6,927 nt of DNA from an uncultured Bacillota bacterium (GTDB lineage Bacteria > Bacillota > Clostridia > Christensenellales > UBA1242): assembly GCA_900555365.1 (NCBI GenBank), contig USKO01000033.1:1-6927 (forward strand), given 5' to 3'. This document shows positions 1-6,838 of the stretch, piece by piece. Within the stretch, counting starts at the first letter, position 1, and every line of letters begins with the position of its first letter. The notes below the pieces were generated by a model. It worked only from the letters and a program-made list of their open reading frames with translations, was not told where the DNA came from and ran no database searches. A program made the translations under genes and the position numbers.

Positions 1-428
1 TGTGTCTCAAATATTGTTCCAAGCACAACCTGGTCTGCTCCTGCACGAACAGCATTCACTGCCTCTTCCATACTGTGGCACGATACACTCACACAATCAA
101 GCCTCTTTATCACATCAGCCTGTTCATCACACATTTGTTTAAAATGTTCCATTGAAAAATGTACATTTCCACAGCCTGCATACTCTGCTACACTGATATC
201 ACTGTGAACAAACATTTTAACAGAAGCTTCCCTGCACATTACCTGTATGTGTCTGGCAAGTTCCCTGTAGTCCTGCCTGTCCATATCCTTTTCACGAAGT
301 ATCATGGCATATGGGTGCAGTGCCACACATTTTTCAATCTGCGTAATGTACTCATTCATAGTACACTCTGCACCACCGCTGCCACTCACAAGGTGCTTGT
401 TCGTTATACATATATATTTTCTATACAT
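1..428 (-). CDS. thiE: Thiamine phosphate synthase (ThiE/TenI family), 3' end cut by window edge
   Basis: Partial gene; 142 residues are visible of a family that is usually about 200-215 long. ThiE joins the pyrimidine (HMP-PP) and thiazole phosphate moieties to make thiamin phosphate in the cytoplasm. Visible: an opening beta strand KYICITN (residues 4-10), the pyrimidine-site strand MILREKD (42-48) with the family's Arg45 and Lys47, a VHSD segment (74-77), and the late barrel strands VSVSCHSMEEA (113-123) and GADQVVLGTIFET (130-142). The usual GQxD phosphate/metal motif is not seen after NVH (88-90; it reads NVHFSMEHF), so a TenI-like thiazole tautomerase is an alternative. The ATG at 428 overlaps the end of the ThiH frame by 8 nt, which suggests translational coupling; there is no Shine-Dalgarno within 20 nt. 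An in-frame ATG at 440 would add MNTF. The neighbouring ThiH fragment supports a thiamin role. GC is about 47% near the left edge, higher than in the genes to the right. Confidence 0.85.
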   Translation of the reverse strand, partial: MYRKYICITNKHLVSGSGGAECTMNEYITQIEKCVALHPYAMILREKDMDRQDYRELARHIQVMCREASVKMFVHSDISVAEYAGCGNVHFSMEHFKQMCDEQADVIKRLDCVSVSCHSMEEAVNAVRAGADQVVLGTIFET

Positions 429-1173
429 AAATGTATTCATTCACGACTGGCTGAAGCCCGCCATCCTCCATATCCTTATACATTCTGTCAAATGAACGGT
501 TATCATTGATTTCAAACTGTTCATCTCCGGCATCACCATCTTCTTTTCCTGTATATTTAGATTCATGGTCGCCGATTCCTGTTGAAACACCTGCTGAAAC
601 TTTAGTGGCACATATCTTGGTTATACCATTTCTAAACTGCGCACTCTCACGGCTTGAAACTGTTATTCCAACGAATGGCAGAAATAATCTGTACGCACAA
701 AGCACCTGACACAACTGCTTTTCGCCGACATCTCTTGGATTAATCTTATCATTGTTGATTATCGGACGGAGTCTCGGACAGCTAAGACTCAGTTCTGCAT
801 GTGGGTATTTTCTGTTAAGATAATATACATGCAGTGCTGTTGCCAGTGCGTCTTTTCTGAAATCATCAAGTTCTTCGCCATCTTTATTTCCTTGAAAAAG
901 TATTTGACTTGGCAAGGCTTGCAAAATTTTAGTATTTGGACTTTTCAAAAATTTCATAATGCTTTGACTATAGCCATTTTCAATCTCTTCACTCTCTTTG
1001 ATAAAATCGATATCAATTCTTTTATTAAGATCGCGAATAAGTCCTTTGCAGCTGGTTGCCCTTGTAATTTTTTTACATTTATTGTCAACTTTTTCAAAAT
1101 TGTTCACTTCTGATTGATATTCCTTTATTTCATCAACATGTTCTTTTACATATTTTTCATTATAACCAAACAT
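421..1173 (-). CDS. thiH: Chimeric frame: unidentified N-terminus joined to ThiH C-terminus
   Basis: An open frame of 250 codons. From about Leu102 to the end it reads as the C-terminal third of ThiH, the radical-SAM tyrosine lyase that makes dehydroglycine for the thiazole of thiamin: LDDFRKDALATALH (102-115), SLSCPRLRPIINND (129-142), the SSRESAQFRN strand (173-182), KVSAGVSTGIG (191-201), GDEQFEI (216-222) and the closing GLQPVVNEYIYV (239-250). Full ThiH is about 370 residues. Residues 1-101 are charged, helical-looking, match no family I recognise, and hold only two cysteines (33 and 42), so the CxxxCxxC radical-SAM motif is absent and the protein should not be catalytic. The start is well supported: ATG at 1173 with AAAGGAG six bases upstream and a good promoter before it. 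Base composition changes near the same join (about 870-900). Readings: a deletion or recombination fusion, or an assembly chimera joining the start of an unrelated gene to another genome's thiH. The thiE-like gene follows with an 8-nt overlap, as is common in clostridial thi operons. Confidence 0.7.
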   Translation of the reverse strand: MFGYNEKYVKEHVDEIKEYQSEVNNFEKVDNKCKKITRATSCKGLIRDLNKRIDIDFIKESEEIENGYSQSIMKFLKSPNTKILQALPSQILFQGNKDGEELDDFRKDALATALHVYYLNRKYPHAELSLSCPRLRPIINNDKINPRDVGEKQLCQVLCAYRLFLPFVGITVSSRESAQFRNGITKICATKVSAGVSTGIGDHESKYTGKEDGDAGDEQFEINDNRSFDRMYKDMEDGGLQPVVNEYIYV

Positions 1174-1179
1174 AAGTAT

Positions 1180-1186
1180 CTCCTTT
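1180..1186 (-). promoter_or_regulatory. Ribosome binding site fixing the 1173 start
   Basis: AAAGGAG at 1186-1180, six bases from the ATG at 1173. It is a strong match to the anti-Shine-Dalgarno and shows that the unidentified N-terminal part of the chimeric frame is a true gene start, not read-through. Confidence 0.8.
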
Positions 1187-1190
1187 GAAG

Positions 1191-1219
1191 ATTATATCAT
1201 ACAAAAAATGGAATTTCAA
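1191..1219 (-). promoter_or_regulatory. Sigma-A type promoter for the leftward frame
   Basis: On the minus strand, TTGAAA (1219-1214) is followed by a 17-nt spacer and a perfect TATAAT (1196-1191). It points left into the ATG at 1173. The predicted transcript start, about 7 nt past the -10, falls near 1184, which would place the 5' end inside the ribosome site. Either the leader is extremely short or the start lies a few bases upstream of the usual distance. Confidence 0.55.
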
Positions 1220-1255
1220 TATTTTTCTGCGTATTTTACCTTACCTTAACATTAG

Positions 1256-1261
1256 TATAAT
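1256..1261 (+). promoter_or_regulatory. Possible -10 box for the small membrane-protein gene
   Basis: A perfect TATAAT lies 11 nt before the ATG at 1273. No good -35 sits 16-18 nt upstream; the stretch there reads TTACC TTACC TTAAC, a short imperfect tandem. Transcription would begin near 1268, leaving about 5 nt of leader. It lies back to back with the leftward promoter in the 99-bp gap 1174-1272. Confidence 0.4.
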
Positions 1262-1272
1262 AACATTATTAA

Positions 1273-1662
1273 ATGCAAATAATTTTTCTAATGACTGATA
1301 TGCCTGAGCGAAAAGAGAAATTGGTTTTAAGATATTTGTGTAAAGTTTGTTTAGGAAAAAGGACATGCTTAATTTCTCCACATGATATTGCTAAAGATGT
1401 TTGCAAAAAGATGGTGTTATCAATAAATGAAATAGATGAAATTATGGCAAGTCTCTCACTACAAAACTACATTGACTTTGTCGTTTCTGATAGCAAAGAG
1501 GGCTATTATTATTGTGTAAAGCTCAAGAAAAAAGGCCAAACTTATCTCTCAGATGCAAAAAAAGCCCGCAAATCTTTATATATGTTAATTTTACGCAGCT
1601 TGTTTTTAGCACTTGTCAGCTTTGTTTTTGGACTTATATTAAAAGCAATTTTTAAAAGCTAA
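1273..1662 (+). CDS. Small winged-helix-like protein with a C-terminal membrane anchor
   Basis: A 129-residue protein that I do not recognise as a named gene. Residues about 13-95 are soluble and alternate helices with a final beta-rich turn: KLVLRYLCKVC (16-26), LISPHDIAKDV (33-43), a second helix LSINEIDEIMASLSLQNY (49-66), then DFVVSDSKEGYYYCVKLKKKGQTYLSD (68-94). The helix, helix, hairpin, KKKG order is that of a winged helix, but this is inferred from the pattern only. Residues about 101-126 form one hydrophobic segment, with a basic run KKARK before it, so the soluble domain probably faces the cytoplasm. Start choice: the ATG at 1273 and the ATG at 1291 (MTDMPERKEK) both lack a Shine-Dalgarno; the 1291 start would drop six hydrophobic residues. 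A TATAAT 11 nt before 1273 would give an almost leaderless mRNA. It lies codirectionally 188 bp upstream of uvrB, which has its own promoter, so a link to DNA repair is not shown. It is likely a real gene because its fold pattern and membrane tail are coherent. Confidence 0.7.
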   Translation: MQIIFLMTDMPERKEKLVLRYLCKVCLGKRTCLISPHDIAKDVCKKMVLSINEIDEIMASLSLQNYIDFVVSDSKEGYYYCVKLKKKGQTYLSDAKKARKSLYMLILRSLFLALVSFVFGLILKAIFKS

Positions 1663-1687
1663 AATGTTATGTAAATGATTGCAGTTA

Positions 1688-1702
1688 TGCTATAATTATA
1701 GC
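1688..1702 (+). promoter_or_regulatory. Extended -10 promoter of uvrB overlapped by a 14-bp palindrome
   Basis: TGCTATAAT (1688-1696) is a perfect extended -10 element. The bases GCTATAATTATAGC (1689-1702) form an exact 14-bp palindrome over it. No consensus -35 is visible, as is normal for extended -10 promoters. Transcription would start near 1703, giving a uvrB leader of about 148 nt. The palindrome could be an operator, or chance in AT-rich DNA. Confidence 0.5.
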
Positions 1703-1839
1703 GTGAATTAAAAATATCATTTAAATTAGAAAATTAGAATTTTTAAGAATAGAATATTTGAGTTATAAATTTAAGCTTTCAATGTTAAATTATTTTAAGA
1801 AAATTATATTTTGTTTTAAAAGTATATTTTTTTCAAAGT
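1703..1839 (+). other. AT-rich 5' leader of uvrB, no recognised element
   Basis: About 137 nt of very AT-rich sequence between the predicted transcript start and the ribosome site. It has a short direct repeat, AAATTAGA then AAATTAGA, around 1723-1738 and no GC-rich stem. I see no riboswitch, no GAAC-N4-GTTC LexA box and no convincing small ORF. An in-frame TTG at 1758 would add 31 hydrophobic residues to UvrB, which the family does not have. Confidence 0.4.
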
Positions 1840-1844
1840 GGAGG
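1840..1844 (+). promoter_or_regulatory. Ribosome binding site deciding the uvrB start
   Basis: GGAGG lies six bases before the ATG at 1851. This fixes the start at [10 protein letters not shown], matching where UvrB proteins begin, and excludes the longer TTG-initiated frame from 1758. Confidence 0.9.
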
Positions 1845-1850
1845 AAAAAT

Positions 1851-3815
1851 ATGGCAGATTTTGAGCTTGTGAGCAAGTATCAGCCAGCAGGTGATCAAGT
1901 CCAAGCAATAGATAAATTAGAAGAGGGGTTTAAGGAAGGGCTTAAAGAGCAGGTGCTGCTTGGTGTCACTGGAAGCGGCAAAACTTTTACTATGGCAAAT
2001 ATAATTAAAAAGATGAAAAAACCTGCTTTGGTAATTGCACATAACAAGACTTTAGCAGCTCAACTTTGTAACGAATTTCGCGAGTTTTTTCCAAATAACC
2101 GAGTAGAATATTTTGTTTCATATTATGATTATTATCAACCTGAGGCTTACATAGTTTCAACCGACACCTACATAGAGAAAGATATGTCGGTCAACGATGA
2201 GATTGATAAACTTAGATCCAGTGCAACATCATCAATATTAGAGCGCGATGATGTCATCATCGTCGCCTCCGTGTCCTGCATCTATGGCCTTGGCAATCCA
2301 AATGAATATTACAATCTTCACATTTCACTTAGAGAAGGCGACATAATTGACAGAGATGAAATTATATCAAAACTAATCGATATTCAATATACACGAAATG
2401 ATATAGATTTCAAACGTTCAACTTTCAGAGTGAAAGGCGATGTTCTCGATATATTTCCTGCAAACCAGTCGGAGCTTGCCGTTAAAGTTCAATTTTTTGG
2501 TGATGAAATTGAAAAGATATACAATTTTGAGCCTGTGAGTGGAAATCTTATCAATGAGCTTAAATATGTCGCAATCTATCCAGCCACACACTATGCAGTT
2601 GGTCGAAACAGAATGGAAATAGCTTTAGAAGAGATCGAGAAAGATAGAACAAAAGCCGTGGAGGATTTTGAAAAACAAGGCAAATTGATTGAGGCTGAAC
2701 GAATAGGGCAGCGGGTAGCTTATGATGAAGAGATGATGCGTGAGGTGGGATATTGCAGCGGAATTGAAAATTATTCAAGATACTTTGATGGCAGAGCTCC
2801 AGGCGAAGCACCATATACCCTCATCGATTATTTCCCAAAAGACTTCTTAACAATCATAGATGAAAGCCACATGACTTTGCCACAGATACGCGCAATGTAC
2901 AATGGCGACAGGGCAAGAAAGTCTTCACTTGTTGAATATGGCTTTAGACTGGAAGCGGCTAAGGATAATAGACCTCTTACATTTGACGAATTCAATAAAA
3001 AACTTGGTCAAGTGCTCTATGTATCAGCTACGCCTGCGCAATATGAACTGTCAAGAGCAGGGCAAGTTGTCGAGCAGGTTATAAGACCTACTGGACTTCT
3101 AGATCCTGAGATAGAAGTAAAACCAATTAAGACTCAAATTGAAGATTTAATGGTTGAAATAACTAAGACTATCAAAAATAATGCACGAACCCTTGTAACG
3201 ACACTGACCAAGAAGATGGCAGAAAGTTTGACAATATATCTTCAAGAGCATGGCTTTAAAACCAAATACATGCATTCTGAGATTGACACTATGGAGCGCG
3301 TAGAGATAGTCAATGGGCTGCGAAGCGGCGAGTTTGATGTGCTTGTTGGAATAAATCTTTTAAGAGAGGGTCTCGACATGCCAGAGGTCGAACTTGTGGC
3401 CATTCTTGATGCCGACAAAGAGGGATTTTTGCGAAGTGAAGGAGCGCTTATTCAAACGATTGGTCGAGCTGCGCGAAATGCAAACGGCAGGGTCATCATG
3501 TACGCAGATATCATGACCGACTCTATGCAAAGAGCCATTGATACAACAAGAAAACGAAGGGCACTTCAAGAGGAATATAACAAAGAGCACAATATTACTC
3601 CAAAAACAATAGTAAAAGAGGTGAAAAACACCCTTGAAATAACCAAGAAGGTGGATGATAAGAATATTAAACTTGAAGATATTCCAGCTGAAATAGAAAA
3701 ACTCACTGCTATGATGAAAATTGCCTCTGGCGCATTAGATTTTGAAAGAGCAATAGAACTAAGAAATCAAATTCAAACGCTTCGAAAAAGACTAGAAAAG
3801 GGGAAGAAGCGATAA
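1851..3815 (+). CDS. uvrB: UvrABC system protein B (excinuclease subunit B)
   Basis: Cytoplasmic damage-verification subunit of nucleotide excision repair. UvrA loads it on damaged DNA; its hairpin inserts between the strands, and UvrC then binds and cuts. It is 654 residues, close to the usual 660-670, and complete. Seen in order: QPAGDQ (11-16), Walker A GVTGSGKT (38-45, Lys44), the beta-hairpin region [21 protein letters not shown] (91-111), the GIENYSR segment (304-310), DESH box (337-340) with MYNGDRARK (349-357), SATP (392-395), [14 protein letters not shown] (412-425), helicase motif [14 protein letters not shown] (500-512), motif [11 protein letters not shown] (535-543) with the two arginine-finger candidates Arg539 and Arg542, and a C-terminal UVR domain (about 611-646, [14 protein letters not shown]) that contacts UvrA or UvrC. 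Small differences from the common consensus: SATPAQYE for SATPGPYE, and [10 protein letters not shown] for DESHVTIPQI. uvrA follows after 40 bp. An extended -10 box lies about 155 nt upstream of the ATG; no LexA box was seen. Confidence 0.98.
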   Translation: MADFELVSKYQPAGDQVQAIDKLEEGFKEGLKEQVLLGVTGSGKTFTMANIIKKMKKPALVIAHNKTLAAQLCNEFREFFPNNRVEYFVSYYDYYQPEAYIVSTDTYIEKDMSVNDEIDKLRSSATSSILERDDVIIVASVSCIYGLGNPNEYYNLHISLREGDIIDRDEIISKLIDIQYTRNDIDFKRSTFRVKGDVLDIFPANQSELAVKVQFFGDEIEKIYNFEPVSGNLINELKYVAIYPATHYAVGRNRMEIALEEIEKDRTKAVEDFEKQGKLIEAERIGQRVAYDEEMMREVGYCSGIENYSRYFDGRAPGEAPYTLIDYFPKDFLTIIDESHMTLPQIRAMYNGDRARKSSLVEYGFRLEAAKDNRPLTFDEFNKKLGQVLYVSATPAQYELSRAGQVVEQVIRPTGLLDPEIEVKPIKTQIEDLMVEITKTIKNNARTLVTTLTKKMAESLTIYLQEHGFKTKYMHSEIDTMERVEIVNGLRSGEFDVLVGINLLREGLDMPEVELVAILDADKEGFLRSEGALIQTIGRAARNANGRVIMYADIMTDSMQRAIDTTRKRRALQEEYNKEHNITPKTIVKEVKNTLEITKKVDDKNIKLEDIPAEIEKLTAMMKIASGALDFERAIELRNQIQTLRKRLEKGKKR

Positions 3816-3840
3816 AAAACTTTTTATTATTATATAAAAG

Positions 3841-3849
3841 TGGTATAAT
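3841..3849 (+). promoter_or_regulatory. Extended -10 promoter for a leaderless uvrA mRNA
   Basis: TGGTATAAT (3841-3849) is a perfect extended -10 element, and only six bases separate it from the uvrA ATG at 3856. The normal transcript start, about 7 nt past the -10, would be the A of the ATG itself. There is no -35 consensus and no Shine-Dalgarno before the ATG; the closest purine run is AAAGTGG at 3837-3843, 12 nt away. uvrA may therefore be made from its own leaderless mRNA as well as from uvrB read-through. Confidence 0.5.
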
Positions 3850-3855
3850 ATAGTT

Positions 3856-6693
3856 ATGAAAAATACGATTAAGATAAGAGGAGCACGAGAGAACAATCTC
3901 AAAAATATAGACTTAGAGTTTCCAAAAAATAAATTGGTTGTCTTCACTGGAGTGAGCGGCTCTGGGAAATCTAGTCTTGCATTTGGAACAATTTTTGCAG
4001 AGGGGCAGAGAAGATATATTGAAAGCCTCTCTTCCTATGCACGTCAATTTTTAGGTCAGGCTCAGAAACCCGATGTGGAATCAATAGATGGGCTCAGTCC
4101 TGCAATTTCCATTGACCAAAAGACAACCAATCATAATCCTCGTTCAACAGTTGGAACGGTCACTGAAATCTATGACTATTTGAGGCTGCTTTTTGCTAGA
4201 GTTGGAGTGCCATATTGTCCTCACTGCAATAGGCCAATCACTCAGCAGACAGTTGACCAAATTGTAGATAATATTGAAGAATTCGAAAAAGGAAGCAAAC
4301 TTACTATTTTAGCACCTATTATCCGAGGGCAAAAGGGTGCGTTTGCAAAGCAATTTGAAAGCCTAAAAAAGTCGGGATTTGTAAGAGTGCAAGTTGATGG
4401 CAGCATTTACTCGCTTGACGAAGAGATTGTGCTTGACAAAAATATAAAGCATGATATACGCGTTGTAATTGATAGAATCATATTAAAAGAAAATATAAAA
4501 TCAAGACTTACTGACAGCATTGAAACTGCAATAAAACTAGCTGAAGGGCTGGTAATTGTTGATAAAGATGGAGAAGAACATCTTTATAGCACAAACTACG
4601 CTTGTCCTTACTGCGGATGGACACTGGAGGAGATAACGCCAAGGCTCTTCTCATTCAATGCTCCATATGGCGCTTGTCCTAAATGTTCTGGACTTGGCGT
4701 ATATTCTGATGTCAGTGAAAGTTTGATTTTAAAAGATGCTCATCTTTCAATTAGACAGGGGGCCTTTAATGCTACTGGATGGAGAATAGATGGTGGCGGA
4801 CTTGCCGAAAGATATTTTTTAGCGCTATCTAAGAAATATAACATTGATCTTGATTGTCCTGTCGAAAATCTGCCAAGAAAGCAGCTTGATATTTTGCTCT
4901 ATGGCAATGATGGTGAAAGGCTTGACCTATACGAGAGTGAGACTAGAAACAAGACTTTTGAGCATTTTAATGGGAAGAGAGCGCTGTCATTTGAAGGCAT
5001 TATCAACAATCTAAAGAGAAGACTGGCAGAGAGCAAAAGCGAGTTTGTAAGATTTGAAATTGGCAAGTTTGTCAAAGAGATCATTTGTCCTCTTTGTCAT
5101 GGAAAAAGACTAAATGAAAGTGCGTTATCAGTGAAAATTAAAGGCAAAAGCATTGCCGACATCTGCGATATGTCGGTTGGCGACCTTAAGAGCTATTTCG
5201 ATGATTTATCTCTATCAAAAGAGAAAGCTGAAATAGCGAAGAGCATTTTAAAAGAGATAAAAGCTAGAATAAACTTTTTGTGCGATGTTGGACTTGAATA
5301 TTTGACCTTATCTCGCAGCGCAGAGACCCTTTCGGGCGGAGAGTCGCAGAGAATAAGACTTGCAACTCAGATAGGTAGCGGGCTTGCTGGCGTGCTTTAC
5401 ATTCTGGACGAGCCTTCTATTGGACTTCATCAAAGAGATAATGATAGATTGATTGCCACTTTAAAGAATCTCCGTGATCTTGGCAACACTCTAATTGTAG
5501 TAGAACATGATGAAGACACTATAAGAGCGGCTGACTGGATAGTCGATGTTGGCCCATATGCGGGAGTGCACGGCGGCGAGATAGTGGGAAATAGCACTTA
5601 TCAAGATTTAATAAAAAACAGCGACTCAATCACCGCTAAGTTTTTGCGTGGAGAAGAAAAAATTGAAGTGCCTGTTGAGCGAAAGAAACCGAAAAATTTC
5701 TTAAAAGTCATTGGTGCAAAGGAAAACAATTTAAAGAATATAAATGTTGATATACCTCTTGGCGTTTTCACCTGTATTACAGGCGTTTCAGGAAGCGGAA
5801 AGTCTTCACTTCTCAATGAAATAGTCTATCCATATTTGTCAAATAGGCTTAACAATTCGCGTCTAGATGAAGGACATTTTAAGAAGATTGAAAATATTGA
5901 ATATCTTGACAAAGTTATCAACATTGATCAGTCTCCAATAGGCAGAACTCCTAGATCGAATCCTGCAACTTATGTTGGAATGTTTTCATATATTAGACAG
6001 CTTTTTGCCACTACTGCCGAGGCTAAAGCCAAGGGATACAATGCTGGAAGGTTTAGTTTTAATGTTCAAGGCGGCAGGTGTGAGGCATGTGAAGGAGCGG
6101 GTATAAAAGAAATTGAAATGTATTTCTTGCCGGACATTTCAGTCCCATGTGAAGTTTGCAAAGGCAAACGCTACAATAGAGAAACTTTGGAAGTTCATTA
6201 TAAAGGGAAGAACATCTCTGATATTCTAGATATGACAGTTGAAGAGGCACTCAAATTCTTTGAGAATATTCCATCTATTTACAACAAAGTGAAGGCTCTT
6301 CACGATGTTGGTCTTGATTATATAAAACTTGGTCAAAGCGCAACTACTCTTTCTGGAGGAGAGGCGCAGCGCGTCAAATTGGCAACCGAGCTTTCAAAAA
6401 AATCAACTGGCAAGACAATCTATCTATTAGATGAACCTACAACTGGACTTCATATGTATGATGTGAAAAAACTAATTGGCATCCTTAATCGTCTTGTTGA
6501 GGCTGGTAATAGTGTGGTTGTAATTGAGCATAATCTTGATGTTATCAAATCTGCAGATTATATAATAGACCTTGGCCCAGAAGGAGGCAATGGCGGGGGA
6601 ACTATAGTTGCAAAAGGCACACCAGAAGAAGTTGCTCAAAATGAGAAGTCATACACCGGCAAGTATTTAAAAAAGATATTAAACAGCAAATAA
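3856..6693 (+). CDS. uvrA: UvrABC system protein A (excinuclease ATPase subunit)
   Basis: Dimeric ABC-type ATPase that scans DNA for distortions and delivers UvrB in nucleotide excision repair. It is 945 residues, the normal family length, and intact. First ATPase half: Walker A GVSGSGKS (32-39), signature LSGGESQ (492-498), Walker B LYILDEPSIGL (514-524), H-loop His551. Second half: Walker A GVSGSGKS (643-650), signature LSGGEAQ (832-838), Walker B IYLLDEPTTGLH (855-866), His892. Zinc modules: CPYC/CPKC at 250-253 and 274-277, and CEAC/CEVC at 742-745 and 765-768, the latter with the exact 19-residue spacing. A further pair, CPHC at 121-124 and CPLC at 411-414, is the third cysteine module found in many UvrA. 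The UvrB-binding and insertion domains lie between the first Walker A and its signature. The start at 3856 is required because the conserved RGARENNLKNI segment begins at residue 8. It follows uvrB by 40 bp on the same strand, with no terminator between them. It ends in an intrinsic terminator that begins within its stop codon. Confidence 0.98.
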   Translation: MKNTIKIRGARENNLKNIDLEFPKNKLVVFTGVSGSGKSSLAFGTIFAEGQRRYIESLSSYARQFLGQAQKPDVESIDGLSPAISIDQKTTNHNPRSTVGTVTEIYDYLRLLFARVGVPYCPHCNRPITQQTVDQIVDNIEEFEKGSKLTILAPIIRGQKGAFAKQFESLKKSGFVRVQVDGSIYSLDEEIVLDKNIKHDIRVVIDRIILKENIKSRLTDSIETAIKLAEGLVIVDKDGEEHLYSTNYACPYCGWTLEEITPRLFSFNAPYGACPKCSGLGVYSDVSESLILKDAHLSIRQGAFNATGWRIDGGGLAERYFLALSKKYNIDLDCPVENLPRKQLDILLYGNDGERLDLYESETRNKTFEHFNGKRALSFEGIINNLKRRLAESKSEFVRFEIGKFVKEIICPLCHGKRLNESALSVKIKGKSIADICDMSVGDLKSYFDDLSLSKEKAEIAKSILKEIKARINFLCDVGLEYLTLSRSAETLSGGESQRIRLATQIGSGLAGVLYILDEPSIGLHQRDNDRLIATLKNLRDLGNTLIVVEHDEDTIRAADWIVDVGPYAGVHGGEIVGNSTYQDLIKNSDSITAKFLRGEEKIEVPVERKKPKNFLKVIGAKENNLKNINVDIPLGVFTCITGVSGSGKSSLLNEIVYPYLSNRLNNSRLDEGHFKKIENIEYLDKVINIDQSPIGRTPRSNPATYVGMFSYIRQLFATTAEAKAKGYNAGRFSFNVQGGRCEACEGAGIKEIEMYFLPDISVPCEVCKGKRYNRETLEVHYKGKNISDILDMTVEEALKFFENIPSIYNKVKALHDVGLDYIKLGQSATTLSGGEAQRVKLATELSKKSTGKTIYLLDEPTTGLHMYDVKKLIGILNRLVEAGNSVVVIEHNLDVIKSADYIIDLGPEGGNGGGTIVAKGTPEEVAQNEKSYTGKYLKKILNSK

Positions 6694-6728
6694 AAGATAT
6701 TGGGTTATGCCAATATCTTTTGTTTATA
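6692..6728 (+). terminator. Intrinsic terminator of uvrBA, overlapping the uvrA stop codon
   Basis: A perfect 12-bp stem, AAAAGATATTGG (6692-6703) with CCAATATCTTTT (6710-6721), closes a 6-base loop GTTATG. The T-rich tail continues as TTTTGTTTAT. The two A bases of the TAA stop (6691-6693) are part of the stem, so the hairpin begins inside the gene. The stem is weak in GC but long. Confidence 0.85.
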
Positions 6729-6790
6729 ACGATAGGATATGACAAAGATATAAAAAAACATAAAAAATATCAATAATTTTCATATTTTTA
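6729..6790. other. AT-rich intergenic spacer
   Basis: Sequence between the uvrA terminator and the tRNA promoter, almost entirely A and T. It has a near-palindrome (ATAAAAAATAT with ATATTTTTAT, one A extra) with no GC. No ORF or RNA gene was recognised. Confidence 0.5.
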
Positions 6791-6819
6791 TTGACAATGA
6801 AAATTTTATCTGCTAAAAT
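6791..6819 (+). promoter_or_regulatory. Strong sigma-A promoter of tRNA-Asn
   Basis: A perfect TTGACA (6791-6796), a 17-nt spacer, and TAAAAT (6814-6819) preceded by TGC, which makes an extended -10. The predicted start is near 6826, leaving about 13 nt of leader to be removed by RNase P. This is the best promoter in the window, as expected for a stable RNA gene. Confidence 0.85.
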
Positions 6820-6838
6820 ATCTTAGTACAATTAATAT

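Noticed and set aside
159..509. Plus-strand open frame of 116 codons
   Set aside because: It is antisense to the thiE-like gene and the end of ThiH, both recognised by protein motifs, and matches no family.
799..1113. Plus-strand open frame of 104 codons rich in Phe and Cys
   Set aside because: It lies opposite the leftward frame that has a promoter and ribosome site. Its composition is what the complement of a Lys/Glu-rich gene gives, and it has no ribosome site.
1758..1850. In-frame TTG-initiated extension of UvrB by 31 hydrophobic and basic residues
   Set aside because: A strong GGAGG six bases before the ATG at 1851 and the normal UvrB N-terminus there show that translation starts at 1851. 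The extension is untranslated leader.
1663..1850. LexA (SOS) operator upstream of uvrB
   Set aside because: I scanned for GAAC-N4-GTTC and close variants and found none here or before uvrA. A divergent clade-specific LexA motif cannot be excluded.
3811..3856. Possible terminator between uvrB and uvrA (A run then T run)
   Set aside because: AAAAAAC followed by TTTTTATT gives only a very short A-T stem with no loop and no GC pairs, so read-through from uvrB to uvrA is expected.
6755..6790. Second terminator-like hairpin after uvrA
   Set aside because: The arms contain only A and T and differ by one base in length; the hairpin at 6692-6721 is much better.
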